DNA from: Eustoma russellianum
Taxonomy: Eukaryota; Streptophyta; Magnoliopsida; Gentianales; Gentianaceae
DNA: 64,000 nucleotides
Reading direction: 5' to 3'
NCBI GenBank assembly: GCA_036186865.1
Contig: AP025065.1
Location: 5,391,421 to 5,455,420, forward strand
Shown: one piece after another, positions 55,078-64,000 of the stretch
Layout: the number at the start of each line of letters is the position of its first letter
How positions within the stretch are numbered: the first letter of the stretch is position 1
Notes under the pieces: model-generated
What the model was told of the DNA's origin: nothing
Seen by the model: only the letters and a program-made list of their open reading frames with translations
Database searches by the model: none
Program-made: the position numbers and the translations under genes

Positions 55078-57390
55078 AAAAACAAGAATTTTGATGCCCC
55101 TCATTTACAACAACAACGACAACCCATAACGAAAATTGCGTCAAACTGTGCCGATCAATTGGTACTTTCAGCCAAATTAGTGGGTCATTTTGTTTTATTA
55201 CACCATATTACAAAGTCAAGAAAAAGTATGTCTTTAATTCCATTGGAAATAAGAACTGATTTTCCGAATTTGAAATTTGAAATGCAGGTTGGAGAAAGTA
55301 AACGTGAAAAAGATACATAGCATAGCAAAGATAATAGGAACATTAATAACGGTGTCGGGAGCAATGGTGATGACAATATACAAAGGGCCAATAGTGAATA
55401 TATTGGGGGGTTACTCAAAGGGAGAAGGACATCATCAAACTGCTCATAACTCCTCTGATCATCATATGGTCACTGGCACTATCATGCTTCTCTCTTGCAT
55501 TGTTGGTTGGTCTGGTTTCTTTATTGTTCAAGTGAGTTCCCTTTTTTTGCCCCCTTCTTTCATATTCTATTTCTGTGTCTCTGTGTCTCTCTCTGTGTGT
55601 GTATATATATAATGAAACCTCATATATATGTGTGTATATATGTATGTATATGTCTATTGTCCAAAATATTTCGTTGATGAGTCCATGAATGCATTGTTGA
55701 ATAGGCAAAGGCACTTGAGGAGTATCCAGCAGCTCTATCACTTACAACATTTGTATGTATAATGGGGACCTTGGAAAGTGGAGTGGCTGCACTCATAATG
55801 GAGCGTGACATGACTGCTTGGGCCATCGGTTTCGACACCAGATTACTTGCTGCAGCCTATGCTGTGAGTCCACTTTAGATGTTATATTTATAACTATTAA
55901 ATAAAACATAAGTGAACGTATTAAACAATATTATAATCATGTGACATGTATTTTATACATTATGGTTGATCATTTTAAAAGAACAAATAACATTTAAAAT
56001 CAACTAATAAATGAAATGGACAACAACCTTTAGGACCTCTAAAAGAATGCATTATACATGTTCAGACAATGTAGTCGACACTTAATAGATATATAATTAG
56101 AAGGTTGTAACTTTGAATAAGGACTCTGACATGTAACATAACAACAACATTATCTCATTGTCTTTAAATAAGGACTCTGACATGTAACATTTTTTAAATA
56201 AGGAGCATTTTTATGATAAGCCTCACTTATGGCAGAGGAAAACTCTGACATGTAACATTATATCTAAGAGCATAAATATTTTTTTATACTGAATTTTTGG
56301 AATGCCATTTCAGGGGATTGTTTGCTCGGGGATTGCTTACTACATTCAAGGAGTAGTAAACAAGGTTAGAGGTCCAGTTTTCGTGACTGCCTTCAGTCCG
56401 CTAAGCATGGTTATCACAGCTGTTCTAGGTGCCCTTGTCTTGTCTGAGCAAGTCCATCTCGGCAGGTAATAATAAATCAATACGTGTCTATATATAAATA
56501 TACAAATATATACATATACATATATATACATATATATACACACACATATACATACATATATATTTATATATATATATATATATCTGTGCGTGTTCGCGTG
56601 CGTGTGTATATATATATATATATGTCTATATATATGTGTATGTGTGTATTAGGGCATTGTTTTCTGATTTCAGTTCCATTTTATGTGTGAAATGACAGTG
56701 AATTTGAAACCAAAGGAGTACTAATTAATTCTAGACTCTGAATTTTAATAAATTGAAGCGTAAACAATTAACCAATTTTATCATGGCACTTGGACGTCCT
56801 AATGCACAAGCTTTCGCGTTTACGTATGGTCTAGAGAGGAGCCAAATCGCTTTGCGATCTGTTGTATGTAGCCTTATCCTACAACTTTACGTGCAAGAGA
56901 CTGTTTCAGCGGCTCGAAACCATGACCTCAATATTACAAAACAGCAACTTTACTAGTTGCTCCAAGACCCGCTCTCTTATAATCGCATTTGGTGACATAT
57001 AATTTTGAATACAAGCACAAAACTTTCCACTTTGTATATGTACAACATTCTCTTCTAACCGGTCTACCTATAAAATTCAATGACTACTTTACTAGCACAA
57101 CTAAACGAAATTCATTGAAAGAAAATATAAAAAACTAACACCATCATCTTGTTAATTTAAATTGCAGTTTGATAGGGGCCGTGATCATCGTCATTGGGTT
57201 ATATTCCGTGATATGGGGCAAAACCAAAGACATGCCCAACTCAAACACAACATGCGACAAGGACAAAAGTTATCAATTACCTGTGGTTGATGCCAATAAA
57301 TCCGACAACAACAAGTGTGAAGACATCAATGACAACAATGGTGACATCTTTAACGTTGTAGAGAAAAAGGGTTTGAAGCAAGAACCATAA
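51561..57390 (+). CDS. WAT1-related / UMAMIT (nodulin MtN21-like) transporter
   Basis: Intact seven-exon gene, 389 codons: exons 51561-51772, 52239-52301, 54680-54796, 55288-55531, 55705-55863, 56314-56465 and 57168-57390. All introns are GT-AG and phases agree. About ten membrane spans form two EamA halves. Family signatures are LKPYLAMIALQFGYAG (residues 17-32), YRHVVATIVIAPFAF (53-67), NLYYLGMQFTSATYASA (98-114), NVLPAITFVMAV (117-128), MGTLESGVAALIMER (232-246) and VRGPVFVTAFSPLSMV (283-298), plus a hydrophilic Asn/Asp-rich tail after about 340. Known members move amino acids or auxin-related compounds across the plasma or vacuolar membrane; the substrate here cannot be read from sequence. 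The family usually has 350-400 residues and a similar exon layout. Intron 2 (2.4 kb) and intron 6 hold SINEs; introns 3, 4 and 6 hold microsatellites. Confidence 0.94.
52515..52560. repeat. Single arm of the MITE-like family (copy 3)
   Basis: AAAGTGAGACAAAATATGAG followed by a CCACGCGTACAA segment matches the left arms of 47481 and 155. The second arm is not present. It lies in intron 2 of the WAT1/UMAMIT gene. Confidence 0.6.
52930..53100 (+). mobile_element. Au-type SINE in intron 2
   Basis: ACATCAACTAGTAAGATTGC (A-box region), TTGTGACCTTGAAGTTACGG, GGTTCAAGTT (B-box variant), GAAAACAGTCTCTTACAGG and GGCTGCGTACAACAGATC are collinear with Au SINEs. Same orientation as the host gene. Confidence 0.85.
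54178..54290 (+). other. tRNA-like sequence, possible SINE head
   Basis: GGTCTAGCGGTTGAGTAGCA resembles an A box and GAGTTCGATTCT a B box about 30 bp later, followed by poly-T/A. It does not fold as a complete tRNA by inspection. It is probably the head of another SINE type, in intron 2. Confidence 0.45.
55030..55073. repeat. TA microsatellite in intron 3
   Basis: About 22 TA units in intron 3 of the WAT1/UMAMIT gene. Similar TA/CA/TG tracts occur in intron 4 (55590-55650) and intron 6 (56490-56645). Confidence 0.97.
56825..56975 (-). mobile_element. Au-type SINE in intron 6, minus strand
   Basis: On the minus strand: GGAGCAACTAGTAAAGTTGC, TTGTAATATTGAGGTCATGG, GGTTTCGAGCC (B-box variant), GAAACAGTCTCTTGCACG and TAGGATAAGGCTACATACAA. 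Opposite orientation to the gene. Confidence 0.85.
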
Positions 57391-58085
57391 ATATTTGTCT
57401 GCTCTCTGATAATATATGTGAAGGTATATGAAGTTGAAGTACTTTTAATTACGTGTTGGTTCTATGATTAGACTGCAGGAAGTATATGAGGTTGTGTTTT
57501 AACTCCATCTAATCGATCTACCTGAGGCATTTGTTCGCATTGTTATTGCCTTTAGCTTAAAATAGCAAGCTCCAATTAAAATGATAATTTAAAAATGAAG
57601 TTCATCAAAAGAGAATATATAGATATCCCCCCCCCCCCCCTCCCCCTCTTATCTGACGGGAATATATAGAACTGTGTCATGGAAGGGATAAACTATTTCA
57701 TGAATATTTGATAAAGCCTCCAGCGGAAACAACGTACCAAGTATATATTATATCACAATAACAACCACAAAAAGAATCAGTAATTTTTATGTTAATACGA
57801 ATAATTATTTTTTAATGACAACCCAAAAGTAATTAACAGGACATCTGTACTTACCTCTACTCCTCTAGACCACCATAAAATTCATGATGTACAAAATATA
57901 CTAGTGTTAGTGTAAAGAAACGTAAAATATACACAAGTCGATGTATACAACATACATTGGTGATGATAATCATCAATCACGATATTGGCCTAGCTATGTT
58001 TTAGGAAAGAAATCCTATCAGTGTCATATAAAAAAAATACTTATCAGTATCTACAATTACTATAAACAATATGCATCAACGGAAG
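57391..58085. other. Gene 3' flank and intergenic stretch
   Basis: Contains the presumed 3' untranslated region. The best polyadenylation-type motif is AATTAAA at about 57573, which is weak. A C-rich tract of about 14 C lies near 57628. No other gene is visible. Confidence 0.45.
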
Positions 58086-58565
58086 GACTATCACGATTGA
58101 TATGGTAAGCCAAAAATTATGCAATTTAACACTCTCCTTCAATTTGGCACGTAAACAGTTCGAACGCTTCACATGTCAACAAAAACTTGAATTGCTCCTA
58201 GTCCCATCAACGAAAAACTTGAATTGCTCTTAGTCCAATGACTTTGTAAAGACGTCTGCAACCTGATTATGAATAGAAATGATTTTCGGGTCTATTTTTT
58301 CGAATCCAAACGCTCGCTAACAAGGTAACTGTCTATATCTATGTTTTTTGTTCGTTCATAAAACACCGGATTTGTAGATATCTACCTTGCTTCCTGGTTG
58401 TCCCACAACGTAGCCGTAGGCCAGGATCAATGGCGTGCCAAGCTCACTTAACAACCAACGAAGCTGCAATACTTCACTAATCGTCGTCGCTATCAACCGA
58501 AACACTTCCCCGTTGGAAATATTTACGTCTCCATGTGGGTTTCTGTTGATTAGACAAGACAACAT
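58086..58565 (-). pseudogene. Minus-strand copia RNase H remnant with PPT and LTR start
   Basis: On the minus strand: EVFRLIATTISEVLQLRWLL (RNase H, matching the EAEYRS...LLWLRWLL region), then in other frames PVFYERTKNIDIDSY, where NPVFHERTKHI is usual, and a VADVFTKSL-like end near 58230. GGAGAG then TGTTAAATTGCATAAT at about 58115-58135 looks like the end of a PPT and the start of a 3' LTR. No upstream pol is present. A scrap of an unrelated, opposite-facing copia element. Confidence 0.75.
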
Positions 58566-58740
58566 GTGTAGCGATCCGTCCTGAACCCTAATACTTGAAA
58601 CGGCTTATCCCTCATATTTCGCTAAAGAAAATAAAAGGCGTCGATACAAACCAATTACATGTCAGCAAAATGATGTAAACTGATGTGAGCGGAAGTCATA
58701 AAATAAAATCCTCAAAAATAATTATCACCATTTTATAAAT

Positions 58741-59311
58741 TGTTGAAATGTGAGGCGCAGCGATGGTGCAGCAACACTCAAGCTGCTGCAGGTCTAAGCC
58801 ACCAAATGCAGCAAACTGAATAGCCAGGAAAGCCGATCTGTGTGAGGTTGTGGAAGAGACGTTAGATAGCTTGGTAATCTACGAAGGAGATGGATCAGCG
58901 AGGTGAATTCAGCTTGGAAAAATAAAGAAAGGAAGTTGCAGTTGAGGAGCTGAAGGCAGTTGCAACAGAAAGGCAGTAGCGGTTTCAAAAGGTTGGGAAT
59001 GACTATTTTGTCCTTAATTTTATCGTTTAAATAGGCAGTTAGTAAGGGCAATATAGTAAATTCACACTGTATTCATATTTTCCGCCAGTCATCTCCTTTA
59101 TGAATTAGTGGTTATGAAGGAGAGGGAATTTAGTCGAACACACAACTACGTCCGCAGATTTTGATCAATAGAGTTTTCTCTTCACTTCTGAGTTGTTTTC
59201 ATTTTGTTTTCTTCACTTCTCTCTATTTCTTGAAGCTTTAGTTGTTACTCTGCTTGTGCAATTTTACATATTGTCGTGAATTAGTTGAAGGTGTTTTGAT
59301 GAAATTTAACA
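58741..59311 (+). repeat. 5' LTR of element C
   Basis: 571 bp, TGTTGAAATGTGAGG to GAAATTTAACA. Followed directly by TGGTATCAGAG (59312-59322), a perfect PBS for initiator methionine tRNA. Confidence 0.93.
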
Positions 59312-59330
59312 TGGTATCAGAGACAGATTG

Positions 59331-60470
59331 ATGAATTTTGGCACATTCATGTCTTCTAATTCTTCTCATATGGCGAACAATCAACCCTCACCATCTGCAC
59401 ACAATCAGACGGCAACTACAGATCCAACGAATGATCCTTTGTACTTACATCCTAGTGGTAGTCCTGCTTTTTTATTGGTACAACCTATACTGGATGGAAA
59501 CAATTATCATGGATGGAGCAGAAAAATTTGCAGAGCTTTGGAATCCAAGAACAAAGCAGAGTTTCTTGATGGAACTGTGCTAAGACCTTCTAAAACTAGT
59601 CGAAGTTTTAGTGTCTGGTTTAAGGCAAATAACATGCTTGCTTCTTGGCTGGTAAACTCTGTTGTCCCTAGTATTGGTCAAAGTGTTATGTGGATTGATA
59701 ATGTTGTAGACATTTGGTCAGATCTTAAGTTTAGATATGGTAATGCTGATGCATTTAGACTATCAGATTTACGAGAAGAATTCTTTACTGTTAAACAAGA
59801 AAACATGTCTGTAACGGAATATTATACCAAGCTCAAAGTGATTTGGGAAGAATTGTTAGTTCTAAGGTCTATCCCTATATGTTCTTGCACTAGGTGCACT
59901 TGAAATCTGTCAACACAAGTGAGAAAACTCATAAAAGATGATTATGTCATCAAGTTCTTGAAAGGTCTTAGTGATGAATATGAGGCAGTCAAGTCACCAA
60001 TTCTTCTTAACAGTCCCCTACCTGATATCAACACAACGTTTTCCATGATTGTGAAGTTAGAGAGGAAACTGTTGTATGGTAATGGTCAAGTGCAATTCAA
60101 CAATAATCCAATTGCTTTACTTAATGACAGAACTTATTCACCATCATTACTCTCACCCACACCAGGGCCTGTTCTGGCAGTACAGAGGCCAGCAGGTGAT
60201 GGTTACAGAAGAGAACCACATAGAGGATATAATCAATATAGTCAGTCAGGTTTCAGACGTCCGTTTTGCACATTCTGTAACACTCAGGACACACTATAGA
60301 TAGATGCTATAAAAATCATGGATTTTCACCTGGTTTTAGACACATACCACAAATGAATTATGTCAATGGTGATCAAAAATTCTTTCAAGAAGAGATTATG
60401 TATCAACATAATGATGATACTTTTGTGATACAGAGTTTAGAATCTGCTAACGTACAGAACAATACACCAA
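59331..60470 (+). pseudogene. Element C gag
   Basis: Starts MNFGTFMSSNSSHMAN and runs open to a stop at 59903: DPLYLHPSGSPAFLLVQPIL, LDGNNYHGWSRKI, FLDGTVLRPSKTSRSFSVWF, FRYGNADAFRLSDLREEF and VTEYYTKLKVIWEELLVLRS. It continues after that stop with VIKFLKGLSDEYEAVKSP (59940 on). The zinc knuckle begins FCTFCNTQ at about 60270 and is broken by a frameshift, then DRCYKNHGFSPGF-like sequence. The first 191 codons show what element A gag looked like before its frameshift. Confidence 0.9.
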
Positions 60471-60639
60471 TACCTTAGGAACAATATATGCAGTTAATGA
60501 ATTTACTTCAAGAGCATAATGATAGGAGCCAAAAGGGAATTTGTCAGAAACATGAGAGCACAGAAGGACAACATGCAATGGTGAGTGCTCAGTGCCATGC
60601 TGCAGCTGGTAAGCAAGCAGGTAAATATGTAAGGCTTTA

Positions 60640-62430
60640 AACACATGGATTGTAGATTCTGGAGCTACAGATCAAATCTGATTGAGACTTTCCTTATTTG
60701 ATTCCTTTCAACCAGTACATTCTGTGCATGTTACCCTTCCCAACAGTCATCTTGTAGAAGTTTCACACATTGGTGCTTTCACTGTCAGTCCATTACTCAT
60801 ACTTGAAAATGTGTTATTTGTACCTGCGTTTGCTTATAATCTAATTTCACTCAGTAAGCTTGTTCAATCATATAAATATGAGATAAGTCTACAAGTTGCT
60901 TGATTCAGGACCAAATCAGCAAGAAGATGATTGGTTTAGCTGACTTGCACCATGGCCTTTACTATCTTCACAGTCTACCCGTACTACCATCAGCACATTT
61001 AGCTTCAACACAGCCAGCCTCACAACAACCTATTCAACTTCCTTCCCAGCATTCCAATGTAGACTGGGCCACTTAAGTGACTCAAGAATAAAAGAGATCC
61101 ATGAAAGGATCCCAAGGTCCGCACAGCTGATTGTACTTCTGATTGCCTTGTATGCTCTTTAGCTAAACAAAAACGCAATCAATTTCCCATTTCCTCTTAT
61201 ATATCCAAAGCTCCATTTTTCTTTATTCATGTAGACATATGGAGGCCACACAAGCATTGTACAATGTATAGGCAGAAATATTTCTTAACTATAGTTGATG
61301 ATTTCTCTAGATATTGCTGGAATTATTTGATGCTAATGAGACTCAGCATATCCTGAAAAGTTTTGCAAGTTTGTCCAAGTACAATTTGATACTCATGTTA
61401 AAATAATCCGTTCAGACAATGGACAAGAGTTTAAGATGACACAATTCTATGCTTCTGAGGGAATAATACACCAAACTACTTCCATACATATTCCACAACA
61501 AAATGGCACTGTAGAAAGAAAACAACAGCACTTGCTCTCATTTGCCAGGGCCTTAAAACTCCAATCCAACCTGCCTCCTAGCTACTGGGGTTTCTGCGTT
61601 CAACATGCAGCTTACTCATCAACATCTTACCTACACATTTACTCAATAACTCCACGCTACATGGCATGCTATTTCAAAAGGCCCCTGATTATCAAATCCT
61701 GAGGGTGTTTGGGTGTTTGACATTTGGTCTCAATACTCAACCACAAAAAGAAAAATTTGCACCTAGATCAAAGAAGAGTGACTTCCTAGGAATGTCTCAC
61801 AATACCATAGGTTATATTGTACAAGACTTGATCACCAAGGACATATACATTTCCAGAGATATTGACTTTCATGAGTATACTTTTCCCTTCCACTCAGTGT
61901 CTCAGCCTAACTCAGTGTCTCAGCCCTCCTTTTGCCCCAATGACTTGCAGCCTACTGCATTTTCAGATGTCATTACAGACCTACCTGCCACATCATCATT
62001 GTCTCCCAATTGTTCCTCATCCTTGCGTCTCATGTCCTCTCATTCAGCTTCCCCTAATCACAACTCATTTATTTCCCAAGAAACCACTGATGCATCTCCT
62101 ATCGACATCTCCTCCATCCCCATTGACTTACCTCCTTCCTAGCCTACCAATGCTTCTGATACTCGGCCCATAAGAAATAAAAGGCATCCTTCTTACCTTC
62201 AGCAGTATTAGTGCAATCAAGTCACTACCTCTAGTGCACACTCTCTCGTGTCTTCTCCTCACACACTTGAAAGCTCATTTAGTCTTGCATCTTTGGCTCC
62301 ACACTACAAAACATATGTTTTAAATATAAGCTTGCATTTGGAGCCTTTTTCTTATGTAGATGTAGCAAGATCACCACAATGGCAAGCTGCTATGGATGCT
62401 GAATTACAAGCCTTGCAGGATAGTCATACC
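60640..62430 (+). pseudogene. Element C protease, integrase and linker
   Basis: Protease WIVDSGATDQI (about 60646-60680) is followed by a stop. Pre-integrase is degraded near 61050-61075. The finger is DCLVCSLAKQKRNQFP. The integrase core HVDIWRPHKH, TIVDDFSRYCW, RSDNGQEFK and IPQQNGTVERKQQHLLSF is split by shifts near 60900, 61060, 61330 and 61640. The C-terminal part LRVFGCLTFGLNTQPQKEKF and a Ser/Pro-rich linker follow to about 62140. Confidence 0.88.
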
Positions 62431-63722
62431 TGACAAATGGTAACATTACCTTCAGGGAAACGGACAATTGAATGTAAATGGGTTTACAAGGTTGAACTTA
62501 AGCAAGATGGGAGTATAGAAAGATACAAGGCAATGCTTGTTGCCATAGGCTACACCCAACAGTATGGGGTGGATTACCAAGAAACCTTCTCACCTGTAGC
62601 CAAAATGACAACTGTGAGAATGATCCTAGCATTAGCAGCACATCAAGGATGGCTTATTCAGCAGATGGATGTCAACAATGCCTTTCTTCATGGAGACATT
62701 CATGAAAAAATCTACATGGTACCTCCTTTTGGACTCGGACTACAGCAACCAAATCTAGTGTGTAAACATCATGAAAGCCTTTATGGTCTTAAACAAGCTA
62801 GCAAAGAATAGAATTTCAGGCTCACATAGTTTTTATTAGCTCAAGGATTTTTCAGTCCAAGAATGATTATACTCTTTCATCAAATCCATAGGCTCTGCTT
62901 TGCTCATTCGTCTGGTGTATATAGATGACATTGTGGTTGCTTGTTCAGATTTACATGTTGTCAATCAGATTAAGGCATCACGACATTCAGAATTCAAAAT
63001 TAAGGATTTAGGGGACCTTAGATACTTTCTTGGCATAGAAGTAGCTAGGTCCCAGGGGGCTACTTATTAACCAAAGGAAGTACACATTGGAGTTACTTGA
63101 AGAAACTGGCTTCTTTGCATCAAGCCATCTAAAAGTCCTGTGGAAAGTACCACGAGGCTGGCCCACAATGATGGCCTTTTGCTTTCAGAAAAGGCACAGT
63201 ACAGGAGTCTCGTAAGAAAATTGATTTACTTGACCATTACAAGGCCTGATATATCCTTCACAGTACAGCTGCTAAGCCAGTTTCTAGATTGTCTAACAGA
63301 GAACCATCTCAAGTCAGCCCACATATTGTTAAGATACTTAAAAGGAACAGTGGGTCAAGGGCTTATTTTCCAAGCAAAGGTGAATTGCAGTTGAGAGCTT
63401 TTGTAGACTCAGATTAAGCAGGCCGCAATGAAACTAGGAAATCCATTACTGGATACTGTGTCTTCCTTGGAGATGCATTGATCTCTTGGAGAGTCAAAAA
63501 GTAGACAACTGTTGAAAATCCTATTTTTCATGAAAGACCCAAGCACATAGAGATAGATTGTCACATCACACGAGAGAAGGTGCAGAATGGAACATTCAAG
63601 TTAATGCCTATAAGGACTGACTTGCAGCTAGCTGATTTATTTACAAAAGCACTTGATTCCAGAAGACTAGAACAATTGATTAAATCATTGGGGGCTCTTA
63701 ACATCTATGGCAAGCAGAGCTT
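62431..63722 (+). pseudogene. Element C reverse transcriptase and RNase H with internal deletion
   Basis: RT: IECKWVYKVELKQDG, YTQQYGVDYQETFSPVAK, IQQMDVNNAFLHGDI, YGLKQASKE then a stop, and catalytic VYIDDIVVACSD (about 62912-62947, YIDD instead of YVDD), DLGDLRYFLGIEVA. RNase H: RKLIYLTITRPDISFTVQLL, then ITGYCVFLGDALISWRVKK, then a jump to ENPIFHERPKHIEIDCHI. The EAEY and DNKSAI segments between them are deleted. It ends with LQLADLFTKALDSRRLEQL. Confidence 0.9.
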
Positions 63723-64000
63723 GAAGGGGGGTGTTGAAATATGAGGTGCAGCGATGGTGCAGCAACACTCAAGCTGATGCATGGCCTAAGCCACCAAATG
63801 CAGCAAACTGAATAGCCAAGAAAGCACGATCTATGAGAGGCTTTGGAAGAGACGTTAGATAGCTTGGTAATCTATGGTGGAGATGGATCAGCGACGTGAA
63901 TTCAGCTTGAGAAAATCAAGAAAGGAAGTTGCAGTTGAGGAGCTGGAGGCAGTTGCAACAGAAAGGCAACAGCGGTTTCAAAAGGCTGGGAATGACTATT
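63723..64000 (+). repeat. PPT and partial 3' LTR of element C
   Basis: GAAGGGGGG (63723-63731) precedes the LTR, which starts at 63732 and is cut by the window end after 269 bp. It aligns with 58741 on. Confidence 0.92.

Larger units (their letters stand above)
58741..64000 (+). mobile_element. Ty1/copia LTR retrotransposon C, 3' LTR runs off the window
   Basis: The 5' LTR at 58741-59311 and the start of the 3' LTR at 63732 share TGTTGAAATRTGAGGYGCAG and following sequence. Gag and pol are of the same family as element A (gag starts MNFGTFM in both), but the LTRs have diverged strongly. The left flank is TAAAT; the matching duplication should lie beyond the window. Confidence 0.93.

Overview
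This is plant nuclear DNA, almost certainly from a dicot. The only intact gene has plant-type introns and encodes a land-plant transporter family (WAT1/UMAMIT, nodulin MtN21-like). Everything else is plant transposable-element DNA: Ty1/copia LTR retrotransposons, tRNA-derived SINEs of Au and TS type, an RTE-type LINE end, a TRIM, and a small inverted-repeat (MITE-like) family. I cannot name the species.

Layout. 1-1974: a MITE-like hairpin element and a probable solo LTR. 1975-16911: copia element A (target duplication TAAAA). It is split by a 2.5-kb solo LTR (2009-4540, duplication GCAGG) inside its 5' LTR and by a complete 8.2-kb copia element B (5908-14089, duplication AATCC) inside its gag. 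A has also lost its reverse transcriptase by deletion. 17890-18280: long TA/TATG microsatellite. 19183-38993: copia element D, split by SIRE-like copia element E (20403-30220, duplication TAATA, with an env-like third ORF) and by a 3-kb solo-LTR-like insertion G (33264-36241, duplication ATATA). 38994-47480: intergenic DNA with SINEs, a palindrome cluster, a 5'-truncated relative of D (element F) and an RTE LINE tail. 47481-49018: second MITE copy abutting a small non-autonomous LTR element. 50476-50963: TRIM. 51561-57390: the WAT1/UMAMIT gene, seven exons, 389 codons. 58100-58570: minus-strand copia scrap. 58741 to the window end: copia element C, related to A in coding sequence, whose 3' LTR runs off the window.

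All retroelement reading frames are broken by stops, frameshifts or deletions. LTR identity gives a rough order: B is the youngest (about 19 substitutions by eye over about 1,450 bp), and D is much older than the E inserted in it.

The most unusual signal is not a gene. Non-coding parts of at least five different retroelements carry arrays of short inverted repeats. In several arrays the centre or loop stays constant while both arms change together, which keeps the pairing. The clearest case is five hairpins at 3560-3839; the others are at 2875-3060, 7790-7996, 19755-20215, 20553-20870 (copied at 28985-29300), 34462-34826 and 41871-42140.
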